Source of the DNA: Prolixibacter denitrificans
GTDB taxonomy: Bacteria > Bacteroidota > Bacteroidia > Bacteroidales > Prolixibacteraceae
Length of the DNA stretch: 64,000 bases
Reading direction: 5' to 3'
NCBI RefSeq assembly: GCF_003014495.1
Contig: NZ_PYGC01000004.1
Location: 186,001-250,000, forward strand
In this document: piece by piece, positions 36,914 through 45,862 of the stretch
Numbering within the stretch: position 1 is the stretch's first letter
How the letters are laid out: each line of letters opens with the position of its first letter
The notes under the pieces: model-generated
Told to the model about the DNA's origin: nothing
The model's input: only the letters and a program-made list of their open reading frames with translations
Database searches by the model: none
Made by a program: the position numbers and the translations under genes

Positions 36914-37897
36914 ATGAAACCTTTCGAATATACGAAACCCAAAACGGTCCGCGAAGCGCTGTCCTCGGTAACCAAACATTCCCATTACATTGCCGGAGGT
37001 ACCAACCTGGTGGACTTAATGAAAAAGCAAATCGATGAACCGGATAAGTTGCTGGACATAACCAACACCTTACCCGACCAGATCGAAGTAAAAGATAACG
37101 GAGTCGTCATCGGGGCGATGGTCCGGAATACAGCCATCGCTGTAAACAAAGCCATCCTGGAAAGCTGGCCGTTACTCTCCAAAGCCATTCTGAAGGGAGC
37201 TTCACCCCAGATTCGCAACATGGCTTCGGCCGGAGGAAACCTGTTACAACGTACCCGCTGTCCATATTTTTACGACCTGACGCTTCCGTGCAACAAACGA
37301 AAAAATGGCTCCGGTTGCGGCGCCTTAAAAGGGAATAACCGGATGGGTGCAATTATTGGCTATTCCGATGCCTGTGTGGCTGTTCATCCTTCAGACATGT
37401 GTGTGGCACTCGCCGCGCTGGATGCCAAGGTCAATATCCGGAAAGCTGACGGTTCGGAAGAGACGATGAACTTCCTGGATTTTCACCGGTTGCCCGGAAA
37501 CAATCCCGAAAAGGATAACAACCTTCCGGAAAACGCTTTGATTACTTCCATCTTTGTTCCGAAGAACAACTTCAGCAAGCATTTCGAGTACCTGAAACTG
37601 CGCGACCGTGAATCGTACGCTTTCGCCCTCGTTTCGGTAGCAGCTGCCTTGGATATGGACGGGAACCAGATCAGTGAAGCCCGGCTGGCATCCGGTGGAG
37701 TAGCACATAAACCCTGGCGCTGGACCAAAGCCGAAGCCTTCCTGAAAGGGAAACAGGCAACCGCCGAGAACTTTGCCGAAGCAGCACGGATAGCTGCTGA
37801 GGATACCGCTCCCCTATCGACGAACGCCTTCAAGGTTCCTTTACTGAAAGGCGCGATAGAAACCGCATTACACACTTGTCTCACGAATAAAGCATAA
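36914..37897 (+). CDS. paoB: Aldehyde oxidoreductase FAD subunit with extra Fe-S loop (PaoB-like)
   Basis: A 327-residue FAD-binding subunit of the xanthine-oxidase family (YIAGGTNLVDLMKKQ near 28, RNMASAGGNLLQRTRCPYFYD). The insertion CNKRKNGSGCGALKGNNR with further Cys at SDACVAVHPSDMC is the 4Fe-4S loop that marks PaoB-type subunits. No signal peptide, in agreement with co-export with PaoA. Gap to the next gene is 4 bp or less. Confidence 0.92.
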   Translation: MKPFEYTKPKTVREALSSVTKHSHYIAGGTNLVDLMKKQIDEPDKLLDITNTLPDQIEVKDNGVVIGAMVRNTAIAVNKAILESWPLLSKAILKGASPQIRNMASAGGNLLQRTRCPYFYDLTLPCNKRKNGSGCGALKGNNRMGAIIGYSDACVAVHPSDMCVALAALDAKVNIRKADGSEETMNFLDFHRLPGNNPEKDNNLPENALITSIFVPKNNFSKHFEYLKLRDRESYAFALVSVAAALDMDGNQISEARLASGGVAHKPWRWTKAEAFLKGKQATAENFAEAARIAAEDTAPLSTNAFKVPLLKGAIETALHTCLTNKA

Positions 37898-37901
37898 GGT
37901 G

Positions 37902-40103
37902 ATGAGCTACTTTTTTGACTCGAAAAACACGAAACAAATGCCGAAAGGTCGTGTGGAAGGGATAGCGAAGGTAACCGGCAAAGCAAAATATTCAGCGGAA
38001 TATGATATTCCTGACGTAGCATACGGAGTGATGGTCGGAAGTACCATCGCCTCAGGAAGGATTCTAAAAATGCAGGTTGAAGAAGCGATGAAGGCTCCCG
38101 GCGTCATTGATATTCTTTCGCATGAAAATAAGCCTTATGTATCCGGTTTCTCCGGAATGAAAGAGATGCCGGACAATCGGTTCGGACTACCTGTTTTCTA
38201 TACCGACAAGGTTTACTACAACGACCAGCCCATCGCCATGGTGGTAGCCGAAACCATCGAGGATGCCATGTTTGCCGCTTCGCTGGTTAAAGCGGAATAC
38301 GAGGAAGCAATACCCGAAACGGACTTCGCAAAGAAAGTCAAAGAGGTATCGCTGAAAGAGACCGAAAACGACCGGGGCAGCGTTGGTGCATGGGAAAATG
38401 CGCCCTACAAGGTGGACCAGGAATATACCATTGCCAAGGAAATTCATAACCCGATGGAAATGCACGCCACCATTGTCCAATGGAAACCGAATGACAAACT
38501 CGTACTGTACGATAAAAATCAGGGGGTCAACCGGGTGCAGTCCGTCATCAGCAGCTTGTTCGATATTCCGACAGACAACATTCATGTCATCAGTGAATTT
38601 GTCGGAGGCGGCTTTGGAAGCGGTCTAAGAGTATGGCCTCATACCATCGCTGCAGTAATGGCATCCCAGCAAGTCAAACGTCCGGTAAAAGTGATGCTCA
38701 CGCGTCCGCAGATGTTTACGATGGTCGGCTACCGGCCTGAATCGTGGCAACGGGTGAAACTGGGAGCCGATAAAGACGGTCAATTCATGGGAATCATCCA
38801 TCAGGCCAGGAACAATTCTTCCAAAATACAGGGTTTCTCCGATGGAATTACCCGCGTTACCCGCAAAATCTACGGCTTTAAGAATGTAAAAACAGAGGAA
38901 GCCATCGTTGAACTCAACTTACCCATGCCGACCTGGAACCGTGGTCCAGGTGACACAACCGGTTGTTTTGGTGTGGAAAGTGCCATCGATGAATTGTGCC
39001 ACGAACTGAAACTGGACCCGGTGGAAGTTCGTCTGAAAAATATCGCTCCTTACGAAATGGAAACCGGTCTGCCGTGGTCGACCAATTATCTGAATGAGTG
39101 CCTGGAAAAAGGTGCCGAACTGATTGGCTGGAAGAACCGTAATCCGGTTCCCGGTTCCCTGAAAGAAGGCGATTACAAAGTTGGTTACGGCGTTGCCGTG
39201 GGCATGTGGGGCTCCGGCCGTTCGTACACCGGCGCCTCCATCGACATGCAAAAAGATGGAGTTATCACCGTTCGCACAGCCATGACGGACATCGGGACCG
39301 GAACAGGAACTGGCATGCAAAACGTAGCTCACACAGTTACCGGTATTCCCAAAAGCATGATAAAGATCGAGCTGGGAAATTCAGATTTCCCTAAGGCTCC
39401 CAGTCAGGGTGGTAGCCGGGGAATGGCCTCCGTCAGTAGTGCAGTTTACGCCGCCAGTCTGGCGCTGAAACGAAAAGTGGCTGGTTATGCCTGGCCCGAT
39501 AAAGATGCCAATTCCTTGAATATCGATGACATCTCGTTGTCCGATAAAGGCGTTACCTACAAGGACAATTTTGTTCCTTATGCCGATATCTTCAGCAAAA
39601 ACAATCTCAACGACATCAAGGTAGAGGAATTTGCCGGGCCGGGTGAAGAGCGTAAGAAGTACGGCTTCTGCTCTTCTGCCGCGCATTTCTATAAAGTGAA
39701 AGTGCATGAAAAAACCGGTAAAATCAAGGTCGACCGAATGGTGATTGTGGTAGATGCCGGACGGATTATCAATCCGAAAGCAGCCGCCAACCAGGTGATT
39801 GGTGCCGGTGCCGGAGGCATTGGTATGGGCCTGATGGAAGAACAGCTGGTGGACTTCAAAACGGGGCGATTGATTGGCAACGATTTGGCGGGCTATCACT
39901 TTGCCGTCAATGCCGATGTGCCGCTCATCGAGGTTTCCTTTATCGGCAAACCCGATCCGAATATCAATCCGTCGGGAGCAAAAGGATTGGGCGAAGTCGG
40001 CATCATCGGAGCAGCGCCAGCCATTGCCAATGCTGTTTTCAACGCTACCGGGAAACGGGTACGTGATCTACCTATCACAGTTGAGCGATTTTTCAATGCA
40101 TAG
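37902..40103 (+). CDS. paoC: Aldehyde oxidoreductase molybdenum-binding subunit (PaoC-like)
   Basis: A 733-residue catalytic subunit that binds the molybdenum cofactor. Motifs include EFVGGGFGSGLRVWPH near 228, GPGDTTGCFGVESAIDELCHEL near 350 and the catalytic Glu in GAKGLGEVGIIGAAP near 700. The reaction is oxidation of aldehydes to acids in the periplasm. GTG at 37899 precedes the ATG directly and could add one codon. A cofactor-loading chaperone (PaoD/XdhC-like) is not adjacent. A terminator follows. Confidence 0.93.
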   Translation: MSYFFDSKNTKQMPKGRVEGIAKVTGKAKYSAEYDIPDVAYGVMVGSTIASGRILKMQVEEAMKAPGVIDILSHENKPYVSGFSGMKEMPDNRFGLPVFYTDKVYYNDQPIAMVVAETIEDAMFAASLVKAEYEEAIPETDFAKKVKEVSLKETENDRGSVGAWENAPYKVDQEYTIAKEIHNPMEMHATIVQWKPNDKLVLYDKNQGVNRVQSVISSLFDIPTDNIHVISEFVGGGFGSGLRVWPHTIAAVMASQQVKRPVKVMLTRPQMFTMVGYRPESWQRVKLGADKDGQFMGIIHQARNNSSKIQGFSDGITRVTRKIYGFKNVKTEEAIVELNLPMPTWNRGPGDTTGCFGVESAIDELCHELKLDPVEVRLKNIAPYEMETGLPWSTNYLNECLEKGAELIGWKNRNPVPGSLKEGDYKVGYGVAVGMWGSGRSYTGASIDMQKDGVITVRTAMTDIGTGTGTGMQNVAHTVTGIPKSMIKIELGNSDFPKAPSQGGSRGMASVSSAVYAASLALKRKVAGYAWPDKDANSLNIDDISLSDKGVTYKDNFVPYADIFSKNNLNDIKVEEFAGPGEERKKYGFCSSAAHFYKVKVHEKTGKIKVDRMVIVVDAGRIINPKAAANQVIGAGAGGIGMGLMEEQLVDFKTGRLIGNDLAGYHFAVNADVPLIEVSFIGKPDPNINPSGAKGLGEVGIIGAAPAIANAVFNATGKRVRDLPITVERFFNA

Positions 40104-40125
40104 ATAAATTCAAACAGATAGAAAG

Positions 40126-40154
40126 AGGCCGGCAATTTTTCCGCCGGTCTTTTT
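40126..40154 (+). terminator. Intrinsic terminator of the paoABC-like operon
   Basis: AGGCCGGC (40126-40133) pairs with GCCGGTCT (40143-40150), with one G-U pair, followed by TTTTTT. Confidence 0.75.
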
Positions 40155-40213
40155 TATGAGAACCAGTCAAAGTGCCAATTAACACGATAACGAAGAGTGC
40201 GTCTCTCTGACGA

Positions 40214-40225
40214 TTTACCACAAAG
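40214..40225 (+). repeat. Left inverted repeat of the GxxExxY unit
   Basis: TTTACCACAAAG, perfectly inverted at 40823-40834 and at 40914-40925. Confidence 0.75.
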
Positions 40226-40355
40226 CTCACAAAGGAAACACAAAGGCCACTACGGAATCACTGCATTTACTAAAAGAGATTCGATCGGTTGCACATCTAA
40301 TTTTTATAAATTGATTTGAGCTTTGATGAAATGCAAACCTACTAACCAGAACGCA

Positions 40356-40736
40356 ATGAATGAAAATGAATTGTCTAAAATTGCTTTTGAAGCAGGGCTT
40401 AAGGTTCATAAGGCACTAGGACCTGGTCTACTGGAAAGTGCTTATGAAGAATGTCTTTATTTTGAGCTTTATAAGTTAAACCTAAGAGTAGAGAAACAAA
40501 AGGCTTTACCGTTAATATACGAAGAGGTTAAACTGGATGCAGGTTATAGAGTTGACTTATTGGTTGAAAACAAACTCGTTTTGGAAATAAAATCTGTCGA
40601 AGCGTTGAATGATTTACATTTAGCACAAATATTGACCTACCTCAAGTTGAGTCATAGTCGCCTTGGATTACTAATGAATTTCAATACTGTTTTATTCAAA
40701 GACGGAGTCCGGCGTGTAATTAATGGTTCAATTTGA
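40356..40736 (+). CDS. GxxExxY protein
   Basis: A 126-residue protein of the GxxExxY family, with the naming motif in LGPGLLESAYEECLYFEL and the conserved VDLLVENKLVLEIKSVE and AQILTYLKLS segments. The fold resembles PD-(D/E)XK nucleases: D, E and K appear in VDLLV / LEIKS. Function is unknown. Upstream TTG or ATG codons at 40323 and 40326 are possible, but the ATG at 40356 gives the usual start MNENELSKIAFEAGL. It is lower in GC than its neighbours and lies between inverted repeats. Confidence 0.85.
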   Translation: MNENELSKIAFEAGLKVHKALGPGLLESAYEECLYFELYKLNLRVEKQKALPLIYEEVKLDAGYRVDLLVENKLVLEIKSVEALNDLHLAQILTYLKLSHSRLGLLMNFNTVLFKDGVRRVINGSI

Positions 40737-40822
40737 AATAATGAATAATTCTTACCGAAGATCGATAACTCTGCCACTGCCACTGATAAGCTCGTCTTTC
40801 GGGCTCTGTTGAAAACTTTGTG

Positions 40823-40925
40823 CTTTGTGGTAAAAAACTAACCACAAGGAGCACTAAGAAAACTCAAAGTTCACAACGTGGTCTTGGTGTCCTTTGTGAA
40901 AAATCTTCGTGCACTTTGTGGTAAA
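40823..40925 (-). repeat. Right inverted repeats of the GxxExxY unit
   Basis: Two copies of CTTTGTGGTAAA, at 40823-40834 and 40914-40925, are exact reverse complements of the left repeat. The 79 bp between them contain an imperfect hairpin. The rest of the 327 bp from 40737 to 41063 holds no gene that I can support. Confidence 0.7.
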
Positions 40926-41063
40926 GTGAGTATCCGAATGAAAAATCACCGTTAACTTTCCTTTTCATCGAAGAAACAAGCGTGTTCATCGAAAAAAATT
41001 GTCTGCAAGGGCTAGTTGAATTTACTTTGGTTACAGATTGTTTAACCACTAAATTCAATCGCC

Positions 41064-41711
41064 ATGAAAACAAAAATGCTCCTGTTAACTCTCCTGCTGG
41101 CAGTAATCGTCAGCAGCTGTATAGTCAAGTCACTCCATCCTTTCTATAAGGCAAAAGATGTCATCTTCAAAAAGGAACTGCTAGGAACCTGGCTCGACCA
41201 GGAATCGAATAAATGGACCATTAAGCAAACAGTACATCATGCGGGAGGGCCAATTCCAGGCAATCCGGCCGATTCGTTGCAGAATAATTATTCGGTTTCG
41301 TATACCGATAAAGATGGCACATCGAAGTTTGTCGTCCATCTGTTTCAGCTCAACCACCAGCTATACGTCGATTTCTACCCGGACGATGTCAATGTTCCTG
41401 ATCTAACTGCTTTCCATTTGGTAAAGGCACATAGCATTGCCAAAATAGGAATATCGAAAGACAGTTTGAGCATCAAATGGTTCAACGAAGCCTGGCTGGC
41501 TGATTTGCTTAAAAACAATAAAATCCGTATCTCACATGAAACTATTCACAAAAAGTATCAGGATGATTCCTATATCTTAACGGCATCGACAGATGAGCTG
41601 CAAAAGTTCCTGATAAAATACGGAACCGACCCGAATGCTTTTGTCGATAATCCCGATGCTAAAAACAAGGATGAAATCATGTGCTTTTATTTGAAACGGG
41701 TACAGCAATGA
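41064..41711 (+). CDS. Putative lipoprotein
   Basis: A 215-residue protein with a lipoprotein signal (LLLAVIVSSC, Cys near residue 19), so it should be lipid-anchored in the periplasm or outer membrane. The mature part begins IVKSLHPFYKAKDVIF and appears to be mostly beta strand; I do not recognise a named domain. Its stop codon overlaps the start of the LytS gene (ATGA), which ties it to the two-component pair, possibly as the accessory or sensed protein. This is inferred from position. Confidence 0.75.
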   Translation: MKTKMLLLTLLLAVIVSSCIVKSLHPFYKAKDVIFKKELLGTWLDQESNKWTIKQTVHHAGGPIPGNPADSLQNNYSVSYTDKDGTSKFVVHLFQLNHQLYVDFYPDDVNVPDLTAFHLVKAHSIAKIGISKDSLSIKWFNEAWLADLLKNNKIRISHETIHKKYQDDSYILTASTDELQKFLIKYGTDPNAFVDNPDAKNKDEIMCFYLKRVQQ

Positions 41712-42757
41712 ACATCGACAAAATAAAAAACATCTACCGGAACAGGATTGTACAGCATATCCTGTTTTGGTGTGTTTCGTATTACGTTTTGCTGAATCTG
41801 TTTACCCCTTCCGGGAAGATCGAAAAGATTGATATCATCTACACTATCTTGTTTCTGGTCACCATCATTCCCGGCATATATGTCAATCTATCGATTCTGA
41901 TTCCCCGGTATTTGAGCAGAAATAGGTATTTCGTGTACGGAATACTGCTGGCTATGACAATACTGGCTACCGCCGGATTCAACCTGCTCTTTTTCGATAA
42001 ATGGGTTAGCTACCTACTACCGGGATATTATTTCATCTCCTATTACGAGTTCTTCGACATCGTAAAATTTGTGGTCGTATTTGTCGGGATTACAACCCTG
42101 CTCAAGTTATCCAAGGGGTGGTTCGAACTGTCAGAAGCCAAACACCGCCTGAACCAACTACAGAAAGAAAAAGTGGAAACGGAGCTAAAAGCATTGAAAG
42201 GACAAATCAACCCGCATTTTCTTTTCAACAGCCTGAACAGTATCTATTCGCTGGCCCTGAGCCACTCCGACAAAACGCCGGAAATTGTATTGAAGCTTTC
42301 CGATATCATGCGGTACATTATATACGAAGCCAGCGTAGATAGAGTCGCTCTAACAAAGGAAATCAAATACCTGGAAGATTACATCGAGCTACAGAAACTG
42401 CGAACCGATAACCGGGCCACTGTTACCTTTGAAATGACCGGTACCCCGGAAAACATCCGGATTGCGCCGTTACTCTTCTTTCCGTTAATCGAAAACAGTT
42501 TCAAACACGGCATCAAAGGTGTCACCAGCCAATCGTTTGTTCACATCAATTTGCAGATGACAGAAGACCACGTTACCTTAACCGTGGAGAACAACAAGGG
42601 CGTGACCGATGACGTGGAAAAGAAAGAATACAAGGGGATTGGTCTTGCCAATGTGAAGAAACGGCTTGAAATGATCTATCCCGTCAATCATCAGCTAAGA
42701 ATAACCGACGGGGAAGAAACGTTCAAAGTGGAACTAACCATCAACCATGCCAAATGA
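41708..42757 (+). CDS. LytS-family sensor histidine kinase
   Basis: A 349-residue membrane kinase with four hydrophobic helices in the first 135 residues, a short coiled coil and the His_kinase domain PF06580 (LKGQINPHFLFNSLNSIYSLAL near 178, phospho-acceptor His in NPHFLFN). The ATPase part ends with GIGLANVKKRLEMIYP. It starts inside the lipoprotein stop and overlaps the response regulator ATG by 4 bp. The signal is unknown. Probably acts on the LytTR regulator directly downstream. Confidence 0.9.
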   Translation: MNIDKIKNIYRNRIVQHILFWCVSYYVLLNLFTPSGKIEKIDIIYTILFLVTIIPGIYVNLSILIPRYLSRNRYFVYGILLAMTILATAGFNLLFFDKWVSYLLPGYYFISYYEFFDIVKFVVVFVGITTLLKLSKGWFELSEAKHRLNQLQKEKVETELKALKGQINPHFLFNSLNSIYSLALSHSDKTPEIVLKLSDIMRYIIYEASVDRVALTKEIKYLEDYIELQKLRTDNRATVTFEMTGTPENIRIAPLLFFPLIENSFKHGIKGVTSQSFVHINLQMTEDHVTLTVENNKGVTDDVEKKEYKGIGLANVKKRLEMIYPVNHQLRITDGEETFKVELTINHAK

Positions 42758-43452
42758 AAATCAGGTGCTTAATTGTTGACGACGAACCGCTATCGCAGGA
42801 TGTACTGAAGAAATACATTGCCGATAGCCCGATGCTCGAACTGGTCGACATCTGTTTCGATGCATTTGAGGCGAACGACAAGTTGCAGAACGACGACATA
42901 CAACTCATCTTTCTGGATATCAATATGCCCAAGCTTTCAGGTGTCCGGTTCGTTAAAACGCTAAGCAATCCACCGTTGGTTATCTTTACCACCGCGTATC
43001 CCGAATATGCCATAGAAGGCTTCGAGGTTGATGCGGTCGACTACCTGGTGAAACCGTTTTCGTTCGAACGATTTCTGAAAGCCATCAATAAGGCTGTCGA
43101 GAAAATCAATTTTGCCAATATGAAAACCGCGGCAGGCAACCGGTTTATTTTACTGAAAGCAGATAAAAAAGTGTACAAAGTCAATTTCGACGAGATAGAC
43201 TATTTGCAGTCGTTTGGTGACTATATTAAAGTATTCACATCTGAAGAGTGCCTGGTGGTTCATGATACCGTGAAAAATATGCTGGAGCAATTGCCTCCGG
43301 AAGAGTTCCTGCGCATCCATAAGTCCTACATTATCGCGTTGAGCAAAATCCAGTACATCGACGGCAACCAGGTAAAAATAGCCGACCAGCTCATCCCGAT
43401 AGGAGCCAATTACAAGGATGATTTACTGAAAACCCTCGGGGAAAAATCGTAA
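42754..43452 (+). CDS. LytTR response regulator
   Basis: A 232-residue protein with a receiver domain (IVDDEPLSQDVL; phospho-acceptor Asp in LIFLDINMPKLSG near residue 54; Lys in YLVKPFSFERF) and a C-terminal LytTR DNA-binding domain (YLQSFGDYIKVF ... IHKSYIIAL). It overlaps the histidine kinase gene and forms a pair with it. The target genes are not identifiable. Confidence 0.93.
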   Translation: MKIRCLIVDDEPLSQDVLKKYIADSPMLELVDICFDAFEANDKLQNDDIQLIFLDINMPKLSGVRFVKTLSNPPLVIFTTAYPEYAIEGFEVDAVDYLVKPFSFERFLKAINKAVEKINFANMKTAAGNRFILLKADKKVYKVNFDEIDYLQSFGDYIKVFTSEECLVVHDTVKNMLEQLPPEEFLRIHKSYIIALSKIQYIDGNQVKIADQLIPIGANYKDDLLKTLGEKS

Positions 43453-43467
43453 GGTATAGAAAGAAAA

Positions 43468-43523
43468 CAGGGAATCAACACTTCGCCGGGTGGATGGCCC
43501 CGTTCGACATGATTGATTCCCTG
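43468..43523 (-). terminator. Terminator of the S1/P1 nuclease-like gene
   Basis: CAGGGAATCAA (43468-43478) and TTGATTCCCTG (43513-43523) form an 11-bp stem. T-rich sequence follows only on the minus strand, so it ends the leftward gene; it also separates convergent genes. Confidence 0.65.
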
Positions 43524-43544
43524 CTTAAAAGTTAAGCTTATCGC

Positions 43545-44543
43545 TTAAAATTCCTTATTGCTCTTCAGGTCCGTCAGTTTGCCCTGATGGCACAACTGAA
43601 GTTCCCTCTTCAGCTCCGGCTGGTTTCTTTTGGTCTGTTCTGCCGGGTCGAGACTGGTCAGGTCCGGTTTTCCTGCATTCACCCATGCTGTATACCAAAA
43701 ATCAGCTGTTTCCTTGATGGATTTCCGAAGTTGTTTCTCCACCATTCCGTTCAACGCCTTGTTATAAGCACGGGCATAGGCCGCTGTATGAATGGGTTGA
43801 TGATACTTATTTCTGCGAATCTTGCCCGAAGCATCCCGCTCGAACACATCCCCTTTGAAGTGCTTCTTCAGTTCCCGGTCGGCCAGCAACAGCGTATCGG
43901 CCAATTGATGCGAATGGCGGAGAATCTTCCACACCTCCTGGTGAATATTTTTAATATACTTCGCCTGACCGCAGTTGTAGTTGTACTGGTCACCGAACAT
44001 TTCGGGCAGTTGCGATTCCCAGAAGGAATGAATCCCCCGCTGGCCGGTCAACTGGCCATCGTGATTCACCGACGTATGCAACGGCATGTGAGCATCGCCG
44101 ACATAATGCCCCAGGTCCGCCGCCAAAAACAGGATTTCGTTTTTCCTCTTTTCCTTAAAGGCAGTGGTCAACTTCTTCATCATCTCCTCGATGTACCAGG
44201 GGAGTATTCCGTTCTTCTGTAAAAACTCCGGTGAATATTTCTCTTCCGCCTCCTTCAGGGTAGCCGGCAAACTATCCAACGTTCCGTAGCTCTCCAAATC
44301 GATATAGTGCCGGGGTTTTTCCGCCTGGTAACGCAACGTATATTTTCGAATATCCGGAACCGTCGCCTCCGTTGTCATAAAATCGATATGATTGAAAAAG
44401 AAAGTCTGCATGGGAGCAGGAAGCGCCAACACAGCAGCGCGGTTGATATGCTCGTGCCCGAAGGTTCCCCATGACATCAGAAAAGGTGCCAGGAAGATAA
44501 AAGGAACAATCCGGCTCCAGTAACTCTTTAAAAAAAGTTTCAT
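43545..44543 (-). CDS. S1/P1-type nuclease or zinc-dependent phospholipase C homologue
   Basis: A 332-residue protein. After a signal peptide (LFLKSYWSRIVPFIFLAPFL) the mature protein seems to start at Trp in SWGTFGHEHINR, matching the N-terminal Trp zinc ligand of S1/P1 nucleases. Other ligands are in the region of VPDIRKY, HYIDLE, LGHYVGDAHMPLHTSVNH and IHSFWES. Family members cleave single-stranded nucleic acids or phospholipids outside the cytoplasm using three Zn ions; the reaction here cannot be fixed. The ATG at 44543 was chosen because it precedes the signal peptide directly; an upstream extension to 44675 would bury it. Confidence 0.8.
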   Translation of the reverse strand: MKLFLKSYWSRIVPFIFLAPFLMSWGTFGHEHINRAAVLALPAPMQTFFFNHIDFMTTEATVPDIRKYTLRYQAEKPRHYIDLESYGTLDSLPATLKEAEEKYSPEFLQKNGILPWYIEEMMKKLTTAFKEKRKNEILFLAADLGHYVGDAHMPLHTSVNHDGQLTGQRGIHSFWESQLPEMFGDQYNYNCGQAKYIKNIHQEVWKILRHSHQLADTLLLADRELKKHFKGDVFERDASGKIRRNKYHQPIHTAAYARAYNKALNGMVEKQLRKSIKETADFWYTAWVNAGKPDLTSLDPAEQTKRNQPELKRELQLCHQGKLTDLKSNKEF

Positions 44544-44811
44544 TGTTAAAAATTTATATCCGTCGAAGATTTCTGCCTCCAAAACTAATCCAAAGTTGCA
44601 ACAATCGCTCTTTATTAAGAATAATTTAAAATAATGGTCATCTCTATAACGCTTACGCCCCCTCCGGATACTCAAATCAAATTTACTGGCAACGAACTTA
44701 TTAAGATAAGATATCCGAAGAGAAAGGGAAATAAAGGGGTGAGGAGTGTGTCCACCTCATTTCTGACGAAATATTAGTATTTTGAGGCAAAATCAAACTA
44801 ACAAGACTAAG

Positions 44812-45753
44812 ATGAATCAGAAGAATCACAACAAGGGAATCAAACGTCGCGAGTTTTTGAAGACCAGTGCTGCCTTTGCCGGCACCGCCATGTTCATGGG
44901 AATGGGAACATCCCGATTATTCGGTGCGACCGGTCTGCCGGAAGTATCTATTGAAAATGTCACGCTGAACAATGGTGTAAAAATGCCCATTCTCGGGTTC
45001 GGAACCTACGGACTGAACGGTGAAGTATGCAAGGATAGCGTTGCCGACGCAATTTCGATGGGCTACCGTCTGCTCGATACAGCCACGGTTTACCGGAACG
45101 AAGAATTTGTGGGTGCCGGCATCAAACAAAGCGGGATAAAACGGGAAGAATTGTTCATTACCTCCAAGGTGTGGGTCGATGATTCAGGTTATGAAAAAGC
45201 GAAAAAAGCCTTTCAAACATCGCTGGACAAGTTGGGAACAGACTATCTCGACCTCTATCTCATTCACCGGCCACGCGGCGATGTAAAAGGTTCGTGGAAA
45301 GCAATGGAAGAGCTGTATAAGGAAGGCAAAATCAGGGCGATTGGGGTTAGTAATTTCGAGCCACACCAGCTCGATGATTTGATGGCCGGTTTTGATGTAA
45401 CGCCCGCCGTCAATCAAATCGAATCGCACGCCTTCTTCCAGCAAAACAAAGCCCATGCCTACATGAAGCCACACAAGATACAAATGGAAGCCTGGGCGCC
45501 GTTAGCCGAAGGCCGTAATGGACTCTTCACCAACGAAACGCTGGCAGCCATTGGCAAAAAGTATAACAAAAGCAACGCACAGGTCAGTTTACGGTGGCAC
45601 TACCAGCGAGGCATCATTGCTATTCCGCGCTCGTCGCAAAATGCGCACCGGATGGAGAATCTCAACATTTTCGATTTTGAGCTGACTGAATCCGATATGC
45701 GAACCATTGCCCCACTCGACCTGAACAAAACGCAGTTCCCCGAGTGGAGCTAA
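44812..45753 (+). CDS. Tat-exported aldo/keto reductase
   Basis: A 313-residue protein with a twin-arginine leader (KRREFLKTSAAFAGTAM, cleavage near residue 40) followed by a complete aldo/keto reductase barrel. The catalytic tetrad is visible: Asp and Tyr in LLDTATVYRNEE, Lys in FITSKVW, His in YLIHRP. Most members use NADPH in the cytoplasm, so a Tat signal implies export of a folded protein with bound cofactor. The ATG at 44812 is used because the TTG at 44782 lies too far from the leader. A long hairpin follows. Confidence 0.88.
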   Translation: MNQKNHNKGIKRREFLKTSAAFAGTAMFMGMGTSRLFGATGLPEVSIENVTLNNGVKMPILGFGTYGLNGEVCKDSVADAISMGYRLLDTATVYRNEEFVGAGIKQSGIKREELFITSKVWVDDSGYEKAKKAFQTSLDKLGTDYLDLYLIHRPRGDVKGSWKAMEELYKEGKIRAIGVSNFEPHQLDDLMAGFDVTPAVNQIESHAFFQQNKAHAYMKPHKIQMEAWAPLAEGRNGLFTNETLAAIGKKYNKSNAQVSLRWHYQRGIIAIPRSSQNAHRMENLNIFDFELTESDMRTIAPLDLNKTQFPEWS

Positions 45754-45768
45754 AATAGTATTCAACAG

Positions 45769-45832
45769 CCCGTTGTGTGAAACGACGCTTAGTCCTGAAA
45801 AATCACGAAGGCCTTGAGTTTCACACAACGGG
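45769..45832. terminator. Long hairpin after the aldo/keto reductase gene
   Basis: CCCGTTGTGTGAAAC (45769-45783) is perfectly inverted at 45818-45832, a 15-bp stem with a 34-nt loop. There is no T-run after it, so it is a stem-type transcript end or stabiliser rather than a classic terminator. Confidence 0.55.
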
Positions 45833-45862
45833 TTTCAACGAAATAATTGTCTGAAAAACCAC

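Larger units (their letters stand above)
40209..40930. mobile_element. Putative small mobile unit carrying a GxxExxY gene
   Basis: A 12-bp sequence TTTACCACAAAG at 40214-40225 appears inverted (CTTTGTGGTAAA) at 40914-40925 and also at 40823-40834, so the GxxExxY gene is bounded by inverted repeats. Near these, further CACAAAGG-type words recur (40227-40246; 40888-40898), and 40838-40855 forms an imperfect inverted pair with about 40880-40898. The unit is about 710 bp, has no transposase, and would be non-autonomous if mobile. No clear target-site duplication was found. Confidence 0.5.
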
